NCBI GenBank assembly: GCA_018335195.1
Contig: JAGXKN010000002.1
Coordinates: 117,759-181,758 of the forward strand
Reading direction: 5' to 3'
DNA from: Desulfobacterales bacterium
GTDB taxonomy: Bacteria > Desulfobacterota > Desulfobacteria > Desulfobacterales > Desulfosalsimonadaceae
Length of the DNA: 64,000 bases
Shown here: one piece after another, positions 1 to 13,150 of the stretch
Numbering within the stretch: position 1 is the stretch's first letter
Layout: each line of letters opens with the position of its first letter
Position numbers and translations under genes: made by a program
Notes under the pieces: model-generated
Databases searched by the model: none
Told to the model about the DNA's origin: nothing
Seen by the model: only the letters and a program-made list of their open reading frames with translations

Positions 1-2
1 TG

Positions 3-2774
<2,772 letters not shown>

Positions 2775-2779
2775 GCTCG

Positions 2780-4264
2780 TTATGAAACGGTTTCTTCGTT
2801 ATCCGCGGTTTCCCAGTCCTGGATGTATTTCTTGACCGTTCTGCGGTCCAGGCCGGTTCTTCGGGCCACTTCCTCGAAATTGTGGTGGCGCTGGTAAAGC
2901 AGGTAGCAGTAGCCCGACATCAGGGAAGCGGCATTGATGTTGCCCTGTTCAATGCCTGTGATCAGGCGGCGGTCGAGTTCCCCGCTGACAAAGGCGGGCT
3001 CTCCGCTGTAGGTGCCCTTCAGCAGGATCCTGCGGACAAACTGCTCCAACTCCCGAACGTTGCCGGGCCAGGGATAGTCCTCGCCCATCTCCTGGTCCAC
3101 GGCGTTGCGCACCATTTCCACGAGTTCCGGCGACGGCTTTCCCACCAGGCGCTCCACGGTAAAGTTTAAAAGCAGGTCGAGTTCTTCCGGGTTCTCCTGG
3201 ATACGGCGGCGCAGCGGGGGAACGGTAATTACGTCCGAACACAGGCGGTAGTAGAAATCATCACGGAAGATTTTCCGGTCCCGGATGTCTTCCAGTGGCC
3301 GGTTGGTGGCCGCGATGACCCGGCCCTTGAATCGGCTTTGTTTCTGGGAACCCACCGGCGTGAAGATGCGCTCCTGGAGTACCTGGAGCAGTTTGATCTG
3401 GATGGGCTCGGAAACCTCGCCGATTTCATCGAGCAGGATGGCGCCGTAAGGGCTGCAGGATTCAAATGCGCCCTGGTAGTCTTCCACCGCCCCGGTAAAC
3501 GCTCCCTTTTTGTGGCCGAACAGCGCGGATTCGATCAGGGTTTCGGGAAACTGTGACAGGTTCAAAGAGACAAAGGACCGGGTAAAGCTTTCGGTAAAGC
3601 TTTTCCAGCGTTTGTTCAGCGGGATATAGCCGGACCTGCCGATTGCCAGTGCCGCCGATCCTTTGCCGGTGCCGGTTTCTCCGAGCAGCAGCGTGGAGAA
3701 ATCCTCCATCCGGTTTCGCAGGTAGCGGTCGTAAAGTTCGAGATTGTGTGTAAATATGTTTTTCCACAATGACAGGCGCAGGTGTTTCATGGACGGGCTG
3801 TTGCCCACAAGGCCCCGGTCGATGAAATAAAACGCCCGCCTGAGCTGAAAGGCCAGGGCGAAGTAATGCCTGAATTCCTCTTCGTTAAACCCCCGCGCTT
3901 CCATGGCTTCATGTACCTCGTTGAAAAACGGGATCCGCACGGGGGTGTCCCCGGCCACGATCTGGCTCTGGATCAACTGGTCGTATTGGTCCTTGAACCG
4001 GTAGAAGAGCTCATAGAGGAACACGCGCCGCATCAATTCCTTGTCCTCGCCCTTGAAGGCATTGATGTGGCCGTGGCCCTTTTCCGTAAGCTGGGAGATG
4101 CGTTTTTCGAGTTCGTAAAATATTTTTTCGGTCCGCTCACTCCGCGAGGCCTCGGGCGAAAGTCCGCTGATTTCCAGTTCCAGTTCGGTATGCTCGTCTG
4201 TAAACGGGTTGACCGAGCCGGCCCTGGCAATTTTGTTAAAAAAATTTCGCGTGGATGCGTCCAT
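2780..4264 (-). CDS. Sigma-54-dependent transcriptional regulator (AAA+ with HTH, no receiver domain seen)
   Basis: Walker A GETGTGKG, GAFTGA loop (GHKKGAFTGAVEDYQGAFE), C-terminal HTH. Start taken at MDASTRNFF; the ORF is open to 4333. Confidence 0.9.
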   Translation of the reverse strand: MDASTRNFFNKIARAGSVNPFTDEHTELELEISGLSPEASRSERTEKIFYELEKRISQLTEKGHGHINAFKGEDKELMRRVFLYELFYRFKDQYDQLIQSQIVAGDTPVRIPFFNEVHEAMEARGFNEEEFRHYFALAFQLRRAFYFIDRGLVGNSPSMKHLRLSLWKNIFTHNLELYDRYLRNRMEDFSTLLLGETGTGKGSAALAIGRSGYIPLNKRWKSFTESFTRSFVSLNLSQFPETLIESALFGHKKGAFTGAVEDYQGAFESCSPYGAILLDEIGEVSEPIQIKLLQVLQERIFTPVGSQKQSRFKGRVIAATNRPLEDIRDRKIFRDDFYYRLCSDVITVPPLRRRIQENPEELDLLLNFTVERLVGKPSPELVEMVRNAVDQEMGEDYPWPGNVRELEQFVRRILLKGTYSGEPAFVSGELDRRLITGIEQGNINAASLMSGYCYLLYQRHHNFEEVARRTGLDRRTVKKYIQDWETADNEETVS

Positions 4265-4454
4265 TCCGGGTCCAGTTTGTTTTCTGCAGTACAGGGAAGT
4301 CTGTGGCTGAGGCGGCGGCGCCGCGAAGGGCAATCCGCGAATTTGCCATGATTCATATAAATTGATATCCTGAATTTACCCTGATGTCAAATTATTATAC
4401 CCGGGTTCCGGGTCCGGCCGGATCCGCGGACAGCCGGAAAGAAAGGAGTATGCC

Positions 4455-5627
4455 ATGCCGGCGCCAGTGTCACTTGCAGAATGCGGTACCTACACGCAGG
4501 ATGCGGTTTGCGGGGCGATTGAACAGTGTCTTTCGGATATCGGGTTTGCCCCGGATCGCTTTTGCGGGGCCCGCGTCGCGGTCAAGCCGAATCTGCTGAC
4601 CGTGGCAAAAGATGATCAGGCCGTTATCACGCATTCGGAATTTTTCAGGGCCGCGGTTCGATTGGTCAGGCGCTACGGGGGCACGCCGGTGCTGGTGGAT
4701 TCCCCGGCTGTTTATTCGCTGCAGCGGGTGATCAAAAAAACCGGGTATGCGGCCGTGGTGGAAGCGGAAAACGTTGAAGTCGCCGATCCGTCAAAGGTGC
4801 GCACCCTGCACTTTGAAGCTGCTGCGCGGTTCAGGCATATTGATATTTCCGCGGCGTATTTTGATGCGGATATGATCCTTTGCCTGCCCAAGCTGAAAAC
4901 CCATGGCATCACGTATATCACTGGCGCGGTCAAGCTCCTTTTGGGTGCCATGCCGGGCATGGAAAAATCCAAGATGCATCTGCGCCTGCCTGTGCATGCG
5001 GATTTTTCCGATTTTTTGCTTGATCTCTATGGGGCCGCGGCCTTTGGGTTTGATCCGCCCAAACCCATGCTGCACATCATGGATGCCATAGTTACCCTGG
5101 AGGGGGAAGGCCCGGGCCAGGCCGGCAGTCCCCGGCAAGTGGGCGCCGTGCTGGCGGGCACGGACGCGATTGCCGTGGATTATGTGGCCACCCGGCTGGC
5201 CGGGCTGGATACCGAAAAGGTGCCCACGATTGTCAACGGGTTCAAAAGGGGTTACGGGGTGCGTTGCCCGGAAGACATCGAGGTGGTGGGTCGATCCGTG
5301 GAAGAACTGCAGGTCCGGGATTTCGTGACGGCTGCCGGCGATTCCGCGTTTGCCGGCTCGGATCGGTGGCCCTTGAATACCCGGACTTTCAGGGATCTTT
5401 TTGTGGAGCGGCCGGTACCTGACAAAAATGCGTGCACGCTTTGTTATCAGTGCAAAAAGATCTGCCCGGCCGGCGCGATCGGTTCGGCAAAAAACGGCAA
5501 TCCGGTCCCGCAATACGATTACGGCACCTGCATCCGGTGCTACTGCTGCCTGGAGATCTGCCCGGAAGGCGCCGTTTCCAAAAAGCCGGGCCGGCTCCAG
5601 TGGCTGCTGGGGTTTCTGGAAAAATGA
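4455..5627 (+). CDS. DUF362 domain protein with C-terminal 2x[4Fe-4S] ferredoxin domain
   Basis: CTLCYQCKKICPAGAI and CIRCYCCLEICPEGAV cluster motifs; RBS AAAGGAG before ATG. Confidence 0.88.
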   Translation: MPAPVSLAECGTYTQDAVCGAIEQCLSDIGFAPDRFCGARVAVKPNLLTVAKDDQAVITHSEFFRAAVRLVRRYGGTPVLVDSPAVYSLQRVIKKTGYAAVVEAENVEVADPSKVRTLHFEAAARFRHIDISAAYFDADMILCLPKLKTHGITYITGAVKLLLGAMPGMEKSKMHLRLPVHADFSDFLLDLYGAAAFGFDPPKPMLHIMDAIVTLEGEGPGQAGSPRQVGAVLAGTDAIAVDYVATRLAGLDTEKVPTIVNGFKRGYGVRCPEDIEVVGRSVEELQVRDFVTAAGDSAFAGSDRWPLNTRTFRDLFVERPVPDKNACTLCYQCKKICPAGAIGSAKNGNPVPQYDYGTCIRCYCCLEICPEGAVSKKPGRLQWLLGFLEK

Positions 5628-5772
5628 CCTGTCCGCCTTTTTATCGAAATCGTTATCGGTATCGGGATCGAAGTCGAAAAAAATCGATCCCGATAAAGAA
5701 TTGGCGGTTAATTGCTGTTGCGCTTCAATTCCGTTGGGTACTGCAAAAAAATCGGGGCTTCAGGGTTTTTCG

Positions 5773-5863
5773 CAGGGTCGGGACGGCGGGGATAGTTTGT
5801 TCGAATGCTGACCGCTGGCGCGCTCAATGCATCTCACAAATCATCCCCACCGTCCCGACCCTG
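5773..5863. repeat. Imperfect ~28-bp inverted repeat (palindromic element)
   Basis: CAGGGTCGGGACGGCGGGGATAGTTTGT and ACAAATCATCCCCACCGTCCCGACCCTG flank a ~35-nt spacer. Confidence 0.7.
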
Positions 5864-6198
5864 TTCCGATCCCTCGACAATTCCACCAATATGCCCGCGA
5901 AAGGCTTCAAAATCCCCGGGGTTCAAATATAAACCACCTGACGGTTTCGTAAAAAGCTGTTTATCCCGCCAGGGCGGTATTTTTGCAACAAAGGAAATCC
6001 GTAAGCGCCTTGGCTGATCGGCGACGCGAAAAAGGCGTTTCCTTGGAAGTCCTGAAACCGTTATAACCGCCAGACAATAAAATGATAAGTTTTTGATTTT
6101 ACTTAAATATTTAATCACTTAAAACTTAACACTTAACACGGCCTGTAAAAAAGATTTTTTATAGACTCATCAACCACCTGATTTGCAAAAAAAGAATC

Positions 6199-6231
6199 TT
6201 GACTTTTTCGAATTTAGAATATAATTCTAAA
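6199..6231 (+). promoter_or_regulatory. Promoter (TTGACT/TATAAT) overlapped by palindromic operator TTTAGAATATAATTCTAAA
   Basis: -35 6199-6204, -10 6220-6225 (15-bp spacer); 19-bp perfect palindrome arms at 6213-6231. Confidence 0.65.
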
Positions 6232-6260
6232 ATTGAGACCTATTCAATATATACAAGGGA

Positions 6261-7106
6261 GTGCAAATGTACACGGACCTGCAGGGAAAGACCGCGATCG
6301 TTACGGGCGCCGGGAAAAAAACCGGCATCGGCTATGCCATTGCCAGAAAGATGGCCGAATGCGGGGCCAATATTGCAATTGCTGATCTCGGAAAGGCCTG
6401 TCAGGAAGAAGGCCAGGTGAGTACGGCCGGTTCCGATGAGATGGAGGAAATTGCAAAGCAGCTGGCAGCAGATTACAGTGTGCTTTGCCGGGCGGTTGCC
6501 GTGGACGTGAGTAATACCCGGTCCGTGGCGGAAATGGCGGACTTCGTGGCTGAGCAGTTCGGCGCGGTTCACGTGCTTTGCAATAATGCCGGGGCGTCGT
6601 TCGGCGTGCCCAGCGATGTGGAGCATTATGACGAATCCGCCTGGATGAAAACCATTGATATCAATCTTCACGGCGTTTTTCGGGTGTCTAAAGCCGTGAT
6701 CCCGGTAATGAAAAAAAACGGCGGCGGATGCATCATCAATACCGCCTCGCGGGCCGGCAAGGTGCCGCCGCTGTTTAATTCCGCCTATGCCGCGGCAAAG
6801 GCCGGGGTGATCATGCTGACCAAGACCATGGCAAAAGAGCTGTCAGGTGCCGGCATTCGCGTTAATGCCGTGTGCCCGGGCCAGATCATGACCGATATTG
6901 AAAAATGGCGCTTCGGCCTGGAGGCGCAGTTTTTCAACACCACACCCGAAGCGCGGGAACAGGAAATGTGTCAGTCCATCCCCCTGGGCCGGATCGGCGA
7001 TCCTGCGGAAGTCGGCGAGCTGGCGGCCTTTCTGGCCTCGGATGCGTCTTCGTATATCACCGGCCAGGCCGTCAATGTGACCGGCGGGCAGCTCATGGAA
7101 TTGTAG
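6261..7106 (+). CDS. SDR family oxidoreductase
   Basis: TGAGKKTGIGYAIA cofactor loop, NNAG, YxxxK (SAYAAAKAG). Start is GTG 6261 or ATG 6267. Confidence 0.9.
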   Translation: MQMYTDLQGKTAIVTGAGKKTGIGYAIARKMAECGANIAIADLGKACQEEGQVSTAGSDEMEEIAKQLAADYSVLCRAVAVDVSNTRSVAEMADFVAEQFGAVHVLCNNAGASFGVPSDVEHYDESAWMKTIDINLHGVFRVSKAVIPVMKKNGGGCIINTASRAGKVPPLFNSAYAAAKAGVIMLTKTMAKELSGAGIRVNAVCPGQIMTDIEKWRFGLEAQFFNTTPEAREQEMCQSIPLGRIGDPAEVGELAAFLASDASSYITGQAVNVTGGQLMEL

Positions 7107-7141
7107 GCCAAAGCGTCAATCATTTCAAAAGAAATCGGTAT

Positions 7142-7765
7142 ATGGGACAGAAGGAAAGAAGACAGCGGGAGAAAATGCAGCGCCGGACCCAGATTTTAAA
7201 TGCCGCAAGAGCGCTGCTGCTGAAGGAAGGGTTTTCCAAGACCTCGGTGAACAAGATTTCCAGGAAGGCCGAGCTTTCCATCGGCTCCATCTATTTCTAT
7301 TTCAAAAACAAAGAGGAAATCTTTGCCTCACTTCAACAGGAGGGTCTTGAAATCCTGCACGCATACGTGAATTCCGAGACAGAGGGCATTACGGATTGCC
7401 GGGAGCGGCTTAAAAAAGGCGCAGAGGCCTATTACCGGTTCAGCCGGAGGCACAAGGATTATTTTGACGTAATCAATTATTTTCTTTCCTCCCCGCAGGT
7501 CTTTTTTTCCGAGAATGAAAAGCGCACCATTCATTCCAAAGGGGCCATGATCCTGGAAAACATTGCCAATACCGTTTCCCGGGGGGCTGCCGAAGGGGTT
7601 TTTGTCGAAGATTATCCCGGCAATTTTGCCATGCTTTTCTGGGCCTCGCTGCACGGATTGATCCAGATGCGCAAGCTGCGGGGCACAATGCTTGAAAGCG
7701 AGGATTTTGATACTTTTTTTCAATACAGTGTAGATAAACTAATCGACAGTATCAGGAGGAAGTAA
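7142..7765 (+). CDS. TetR/AcrR family transcriptional regulator
   Basis: N-terminal HTH ILNAARALLLKEGFSKTSVNKISRKAELSIGSIYFYFKNKEEIF. Start ATG 7142, inside the longer ORF from 6905. Confidence 0.9.
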   Translation: MGQKERRQREKMQRRTQILNAARALLLKEGFSKTSVNKISRKAELSIGSIYFYFKNKEEIFASLQQEGLEILHAYVNSETEGITDCRERLKKGAEAYYRFSRRHKDYFDVINYFLSSPQVFFSENEKRTIHSKGAMILENIANTVSRGAAEGVFVEDYPGNFAMLFWASLHGLIQMRKLRGTMLESEDFDTFFQYSVDKLIDSIRRK

Positions 7766-9496
7766 ATGGCAGGAACCAAAATGACGCCAAGCGAAGCCCT
7801 GGTGGAAACCCTCGTGGCCGAAGGCGTGGACACGGTTTTCGGAATCGTGGGATCGGCCTACATGGATGCGCTGGATCTTTTTCCCGCAGCAGGCATCCGG
7901 TTTGTGTCCGTGGCCCATGAGCAGGCCGCGGCACACGCTGCAGACGGACTGGCCCGGGTGACGGGACGGCCCCAGGCTTGCATTGCACAGAACGGTCCGG
8001 GGGCGGCAAATTTCGTTTCCGCAATTACAGCGGCATACTGGGCCCATTCCCCGGTAGTGGCAATCACGCCGGAGGCGGGTTCCATGGGAATCGGCAACGG
8101 CGGCTTCCAGGAGCTCGACCAGATGGGGTGGTTCCGGGAGCAGACCACCTACCAGGTGCGGGTCAACCGGCCGGAACGCATGGCAGAGCTGGCACGGCGG
8201 GCCTTTTACATGGCCAAGCTGGAAAATGCACCGGCGCATCTCAATATCCCCAGGGATTATTTCTACGGCGAACTCACCGATGAGATTTATCCTTCCCTGG
8301 AGATCAGCAGGGGGCCGGGTTCCCGGCAGGCCATACAGGAAGCCGCGCAATTATTGGCAAACGCCAGATATCCGGTCATCATCGCCGGCGGCGGGGTCAG
8401 CCAGGGAAACGCTCTGGATGAGACCCGCGCGCTGGCCGAATACCTGAAGGCCCCGGTGGTCAACAGCTACCTGCACAATGATTCCTTTCCGGCCGGGCAT
8501 GAACTGGCCGTGGGGCCCATCGGGTACTGCGGGTCCAAGGCGGCCATGCGGATGCTGTCCGGGGCCGACGTGGTGCTCGCCCTGGGCTGTCGCCTGGGGC
8601 CGTTTGGCACTTTGCCCCAGTACGATATGGATTACTGGCCCGGACAGGCGAAAATTATCCAGGTGGACGCAAATGCGCGTGCCCTGGGCCTGGGCAGAAA
8701 GGTGGACGTGGCCAGTGCGGCCAATGTCAGGGAATACGGGGCGGAGCTGCTGGCAGCGTTGAAATCGGCCATGGGCGGCCCTGTGCAGGCCAAAGAACGG
8801 CTTGCAGAAATTGCGCGCGAAAAAGATCAGTGGGCGCAAGAACTCAATTCCTGGTCTGCGGTTTCGCAGACGCCCATGCACCCGCGCGCATTTTTAAAAT
8901 CCCTGGCCGAAGCCATGCCGGAAGGCGCCATTGTTTCCACGGACATTGGCAATACCTCTTCCATGTGCAACGCGTATTTCACGTTTAACGACATTCGCCA
9001 GCATATCGCCGCGCTGAGCTGGGGCAACTGCGGATTTGCCTATGGCGCGGCCATGGGGGCCAAAATCGGCAGGCCGGACAAGCCGGTGTTTGCATTCCAG
9101 GGCGACGGCGCCTGGGGCATTTCCGGTCTTGCCGAAGTCATGACCGCGGTCCGGGAAAATATCCCGGTGATCGCGGTGGTGGCAAACAATTTTGAGTGGG
9201 GCGCGGAAAAGAAAAACCAGATCGATTATTATGATGACCGGTTTTTTGGGACCAACCTGCGCGAAAATCCGGATTTCGCCCAGATCGCCCGGGATATGGG
9301 CGCGGCTGCATACACGGTGGAAAGCCCGGAGGATGTCGCCCAGGCGGTTGCCGAGGCCGTGGCCGCGGAAAAACCCTGTGTGATCAATGCAAAAATTCAG
9401 GGCGGGGAACAGGTGCTCGCGGAACCCTTCCGCAGGGACGCCCTGAAACCGCCGGTGCGCTATCTTTCCAAGTACAGCCATTTAAACGCCAAATAA
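7766..9496 (+). CDS. xsc: Sulfoacetaldehyde acetyltransferase (ThDP-dependent, Xsc-like)
   Basis: ThDP enzyme with Xsc-type signatures IAQNGPGAANFVSAITAAYWAHSPVVAITPE, NGGFQELDQM, FQGDGAWGISGLAEVMTAVRENIPVIAVVANNFEWGAEKKNQIDYYDDRFFGTNL. Starts directly after the TetR stop. Confidence 0.85.
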   Translation: MAGTKMTPSEALVETLVAEGVDTVFGIVGSAYMDALDLFPAAGIRFVSVAHEQAAAHAADGLARVTGRPQACIAQNGPGAANFVSAITAAYWAHSPVVAITPEAGSMGIGNGGFQELDQMGWFREQTTYQVRVNRPERMAELARRAFYMAKLENAPAHLNIPRDYFYGELTDEIYPSLEISRGPGSRQAIQEAAQLLANARYPVIIAGGGVSQGNALDETRALAEYLKAPVVNSYLHNDSFPAGHELAVGPIGYCGSKAAMRMLSGADVVLALGCRLGPFGTLPQYDMDYWPGQAKIIQVDANARALGLGRKVDVASAANVREYGAELLAALKSAMGGPVQAKERLAEIAREKDQWAQELNSWSAVSQTPMHPRAFLKSLAEAMPEGAIVSTDIGNTSSMCNAYFTFNDIRQHIAALSWGNCGFAYGAAMGAKIGRPDKPVFAFQGDGAWGISGLAEVMTAVRENIPVIAVVANNFEWGAEKKNQIDYYDDRFFGTNLRENPDFAQIARDMGAAAYTVESPEDVAQAVAEAVAAEKPCVINAKIQGGEQVLAEPFRRDALKPPVRYLSKYSHLNAK

Positions 9497-9502
9497 AGGC
9501 TT

Positions 9503-10954
9503 ATGTCGGATTCAGGGGGTGACATGAAAATTCCGGATACCGGGGTCTCCGGCAGGGAAATCTTTGAGCGGCTGGATGAATGCAAAAAAGACGACGTGGA
9601 CTGGGCTTCGGGCCGGGTGTTCGGCTATGTGTTCGACCCCGGGGCCGAGGTCCTGGATTTTGCCAAACAGGTCTACAACCGGTTTCTAACGGAAAACGCC
9701 CTGGATTTCACGGTTTATCCCAGCCTGCTGAGGCTGGAAAACGACCTGGTCGCCATTATGCGCACCCACCTGCGGGGCGGTGATCAGGTGGTGGGCAACT
9801 TTACCAGCGGCGGCACGGAAAGCATTCTCCTGGCGGTGAAGGCGGCACGGGATTACTACCGCCGGCACCGCCCGGAGATCGAAAATCCGGAAATGATCCT
9901 GCCGAGCACCGCCCATGCGGCTTTCCACAAAGCCGCCCACTATTTCGGCATCCGCGCAAGGACCGTTTCGGTGAATCCCGGGACCTTTCAGGCGGATGCA
10001 AAAGAAATTGAAAAGCACATCACCGGAAACACCATATTCATGGCCGGATCCGCCCCCACCTATACCCAGGGGGTGATTGATCCGATTGCCGAGCTTTCGG
10101 AACTGGCCCGGAAAAACAAGATCTGGTTTCACACGGATGCCTGCATGGGCGGTTTTCTCCTGCCGTATTTCAGGCGGCTGGGCTGTTCGGTGCCGGATTT
10201 TGACTTTTCCCTGCCCGGAGTGAACAGCCTGTCCGTGGATCTGCACAAGTATGCATACGCGCCCAAGGGCGCCTCTGTCATCCTTTACAGGGATCCCGGG
10301 CTGCGCAAATTCCAGATGTTTGCCTTTTCCCGGTGGCTGGGCTACACCATGATCAATCCCACGGTTCAGAGCACTAAAAGCGGCGGACCGCTTGCCGCTG
10401 CCTGGGCCGTGCTCCATTACGTGGGGGATGAAAAATACCTGGCCTTTGCAGAAAAGAAACTTGAAGCCACCCGCAAAATCCGGCAGGCCATTGAAGCCGT
10501 CCCGGAGCTTTACATCCTGGGCAGACCGGAAATGACCCTGCTCTCATTTTCCTCCGACCAGGTCAATATTTTTCACATCATTGACGAAATGCGGATCCGG
10601 GGATGGTACATCCAGCCCTCGTTTTCCTATGACAATACCCCGGCCAATATCCATCTTTCCGTCAATCTCTCCAACGCGGGGCAAACTGAAGAATTTGCCG
10701 CCGACCTGGCAGACAGCGTGGAAAATGCCAAAACCCTGCCCTCGGGAGCGCTTCTCGCCGGGGTACAGGAAATGATGGAAAAGCAGGGAGAAAACATGCT
10801 GGACAACGTGGACGCGTTAATGTCGCTTGCCGGCATGCAAGACGGAAAACTCCCGGAGCGCACTGCTGCGGTCAACGAGGTCCTCGATGCCATGCCCCCG
10901 GATTGGCGGGAAAAGATCCTGCTGGAGGTGACAAACCGCTTTTTCCACCCCTGA
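9503..10954 (+). CDS. PLP-dependent lyase/decarboxylase, sphingosine-1-phosphate lyase-like
   Basis: NFTSGGTESILLAVKAARDYY, HTDACMGGFLLPYF, SVDLHKYAYAPKGASVILYRD (PLP lysine). Confidence 0.8.
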   Translation: MSDSGGDMKIPDTGVSGREIFERLDECKKDDVDWASGRVFGYVFDPGAEVLDFAKQVYNRFLTENALDFTVYPSLLRLENDLVAIMRTHLRGGDQVVGNFTSGGTESILLAVKAARDYYRRHRPEIENPEMILPSTAHAAFHKAAHYFGIRARTVSVNPGTFQADAKEIEKHITGNTIFMAGSAPTYTQGVIDPIAELSELARKNKIWFHTDACMGGFLLPYFRRLGCSVPDFDFSLPGVNSLSVDLHKYAYAPKGASVILYRDPGLRKFQMFAFSRWLGYTMINPTVQSTKSGGPLAAAWAVLHYVGDEKYLAFAEKKLEATRKIRQAIEAVPELYILGRPEMTLLSFSSDQVNIFHIIDEMRIRGWYIQPSFSYDNTPANIHLSVNLSNAGQTEEFAADLADSVENAKTLPSGALLAGVQEMMEKQGENMLDNVDALMSLAGMQDGKLPERTAAVNEVLDAMPPDWREKILLEVTNRFFHP

Positions 10955-10989
10955 GGGTATCACATGGAGCACAAACGAAGGGATTGTAA

Positions 10990-12339
10990 ATGACGCCGCC
11001 GTTTGCCTTTGAACCCCTGCTGCTGTTCGGTTTCTTTTCTGTCCTGTTGCTTGCCGGCGTGTTGCTGCGGGCCCGGGTCGGATTTCTTCAGAAAATGCTT
11101 TTTCCCGCCAGTCTGATCGGGGGAGTTATCGGGCTCGGGGTGATCAACCTGCATGGATTCGGCCTGGATGCAGACCTGATAAAGGCATTTGCCTACCACT
11201 TTTTCAATATCTCCTTTATCTCCGTGGGGCTTACCCCGCCGGCCTTTGAACCCGGTACAGCGGGCAGACAAGCCGTGATGTTCCGGGGATCGGCGTGGAT
11301 GGCCCTGCTCCAGGCAGCGACCTTTACGCTCCAGGCCCTGGTGGGGGCCGGCTTTGTTTTTCTCTTCGCACTGGCGGGCACAGATTTGTTTGAGAGTTTC
11401 GGATTCCTGGTGCCTCTGGCCTTTAACGAAGGACCCGGCCAGGCGCTTTCACTGGGCCGGGCCTGGGAAGCCTACGGGTTTGCCGATGCATCCACCATTG
11501 GACTGACCTTTGCCGCGATCGGATTTTTTTTCGCCTTTTTCGCGGGCGTGCCACTGGCCAACCTCGGGCTGAAAAGGAAGCAGTTTCAAAAAAAATCACC
11601 GGGCCGGTTTTTTCTGCGCGGGATTCTGCCGACCGGGCAGGAAGCCGGTTCCGCCGGCAAGGTCACCACCCACAGTTCAAACGTGGACTGCCTGGCCTTT
11701 CATCTGGCCCAGGTGGGACTGGCCTACCTGGTCACCTATTTTCTGATGCTCGGGCTGACCTGGTGGGCGCCCCCGGATGCAGGAGGCATCCTGTGGGGCT
11801 TTTTCTTTCTTTTCGGGCTGGTGGTGGCCATTGTCCTGCGCAGGCTCACCGGGATAACCGGATTTGCCCGCCTGACCGATCCGGGGCTCCAGCGTCGGAT
11901 TACGGGAATGTCCATTGATTACCTGATCGTTGCCACCGGCTGCGGCATCGAGTTGCTTGTGGTGTGGCAGCATGCGCTTCCCATCGCCTTGATGGCCATA
12001 TCCGCCGGGATACTGACCACGGTTCTGGTGGTGGTTCTGGGGACGCGGTTGTCTGATTATCGGCTGGAAAGAATCGTTGCCATGTATGGCGTGGTCACCG
12101 GCACGGTTTCCTGCGGCCTGCTGCTTTTGCGCGTGGTGGACCCGGAACTGGACTCTCCGGCAGCCCGGGAGATTGGATTTATGAATATTTTCGCAGTGCC
12201 CGTTGTGGGCGGGCTGACGTTTTTTCTCAATGTGCCGTTGTGGTGGGGATGGAGCCTGGCCGGTACCTGCCTGGTCCTGTTTGGGGTTTTCTTGTTCTCG
12301 ATGGTGATTTTATGGCAGCGCCGGCTGTGGGGGCACTGA
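10990..12339 (+). CDS. Sodium/glutamate symporter (GltS)-like transporter
   Basis: Multi-TM protein; FPASLIGGVIGL, FLVPLAFNEGPGQALSLGRAWE, symmetrical GltS-type repeats. Confidence 0.75.
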   Translation: MTPPFAFEPLLLFGFFSVLLLAGVLLRARVGFLQKMLFPASLIGGVIGLGVINLHGFGLDADLIKAFAYHFFNISFISVGLTPPAFEPGTAGRQAVMFRGSAWMALLQAATFTLQALVGAGFVFLFALAGTDLFESFGFLVPLAFNEGPGQALSLGRAWEAYGFADASTIGLTFAAIGFFFAFFAGVPLANLGLKRKQFQKKSPGRFFLRGILPTGQEAGSAGKVTTHSSNVDCLAFHLAQVGLAYLVTYFLMLGLTWWAPPDAGGILWGFFFLFGLVVAIVLRRLTGITGFARLTDPGLQRRITGMSIDYLIVATGCGIELLVVWQHALPIALMAISAGILTTVLVVVLGTRLSDYRLERIVAMYGVVTGTVSCGLLLLRVVDPELDSPAAREIGFMNIFAVPVVGGLTFFLNVPLWWGWSLAGTCLVLFGVFLFSMVILWQRRLWGH

Positions 12340-12361
12340 AGTCGCGGATCCGTATTCGTCG

Positions 12362-13033
12362 CTATCCCTTAAAGAGCATCAGCAGGCCCAGCACACCCAG
12401 CAGCCAAAGCACGACGTTTCTGTAATGTTCGTCATTGATCCGTCCGTAAAAAAAGCTTCCGGCCAGGACTCCGAGCACCAGCGGGGCTGCGCACCAGCCG
12501 AAAAGCTGCAGGGTCCGGATGGTAAAAAAACCGTTTAGCAGGAAAAAACCCAGCACGCCCAAGCCGTTTAACATGAAAAAAGCCACTAGCGTGGCCTTGA
12601 TTTCCGACTTGGTCCAGGGCTGGAGGGATGTGTAAATGACCACGGGCGGCCCCGAGGTTCCGATGCTGCCGGCCAGGCAGCCTGCGGCAAATCCCGCCAC
12701 AGAGGCCCAGAACCGGCCCAGCGCCTGTTTGGGCCGGAAGCGGAACCATGTATTTGCGGTGGTGACAATCAGGACGATCCCGACCAGGATTTCCAGCGGG
12801 CGCGGGGAGACCGACTTGTGGATGTAGACGCCAACCGGTATGCCCGGCAAAGAAGCGATCACAATCGGCAGCCACTTTCGGGGCGAAAAATGCCCGGAAA
12901 GCTGAAAGATCAAAATCAAATTGATCACCATGCCGAACAGCACGATCAGGGGCACGGCCGTTTTGATGCCGATAAACATCGCCATCAGGGGAAGGGCCAC
13001 CAGCATGACGCCGAATCCGGTCAGACCCTGCAC
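12362..13033 (-). CDS. TauE/SafE (TSUP) family permease, putative sulfite/organosulfonate exporter; true start lies upstream of 13033
   Basis: QGLTGFG..., CLAGSIGTSGPPVVIYTS. Same frame continues upstream as ..ILTEIVYLQIISFIGGFVQGLTGFG, so the ORF-track start is internal. Confidence 0.8.
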   Translation of the reverse strand: MQGLTGFGVMLVALPLMAMFIGIKTAVPLIVLFGMVINLILIFQLSGHFSPRKWLPIVIASLPGIPVGVYIHKSVSPRPLEILVGIVLIVTTANTWFRFRPKQALGRFWASVAGFAAGCLAGSIGTSGPPVVIYTSLQPWTKSEIKATLVAFFMLNGLGVLGFFLLNGFFTIRTLQLFGWCAAPLVLGVLAGSFFYGRINDEHYRNVVLWLLGVLGLLMLFKG

Positions 13034-13150
13034 GAATCCGCCGATAAAGGAGATGATTTGGAGATATACAATTTCCGTTAAAATTTCGGATAGTTCCTTT
13101 CTTACAGGGTGAAATGTGTTTATTTTAACGGATTTTGCCGGGCTTGTCTA

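Noticed and set aside
7766-9496. Annotation of the first ThDP enzyme as acetolactate synthase (IlvB)
   Set aside because: Motifs EWGAEKKNQIDYYDDRFF, GGFQE and the AckA/TauE context fit Xsc better; no IlvN partner is present.
9503-10954. Simple glutamate decarboxylase call
   Set aside because: S1P-lyase-type motifs (TSGGTESILLAVKAARD, DACMGGFL, DLHKYAYAPKGASV) are closer, although a decarboxylase function remains possible.
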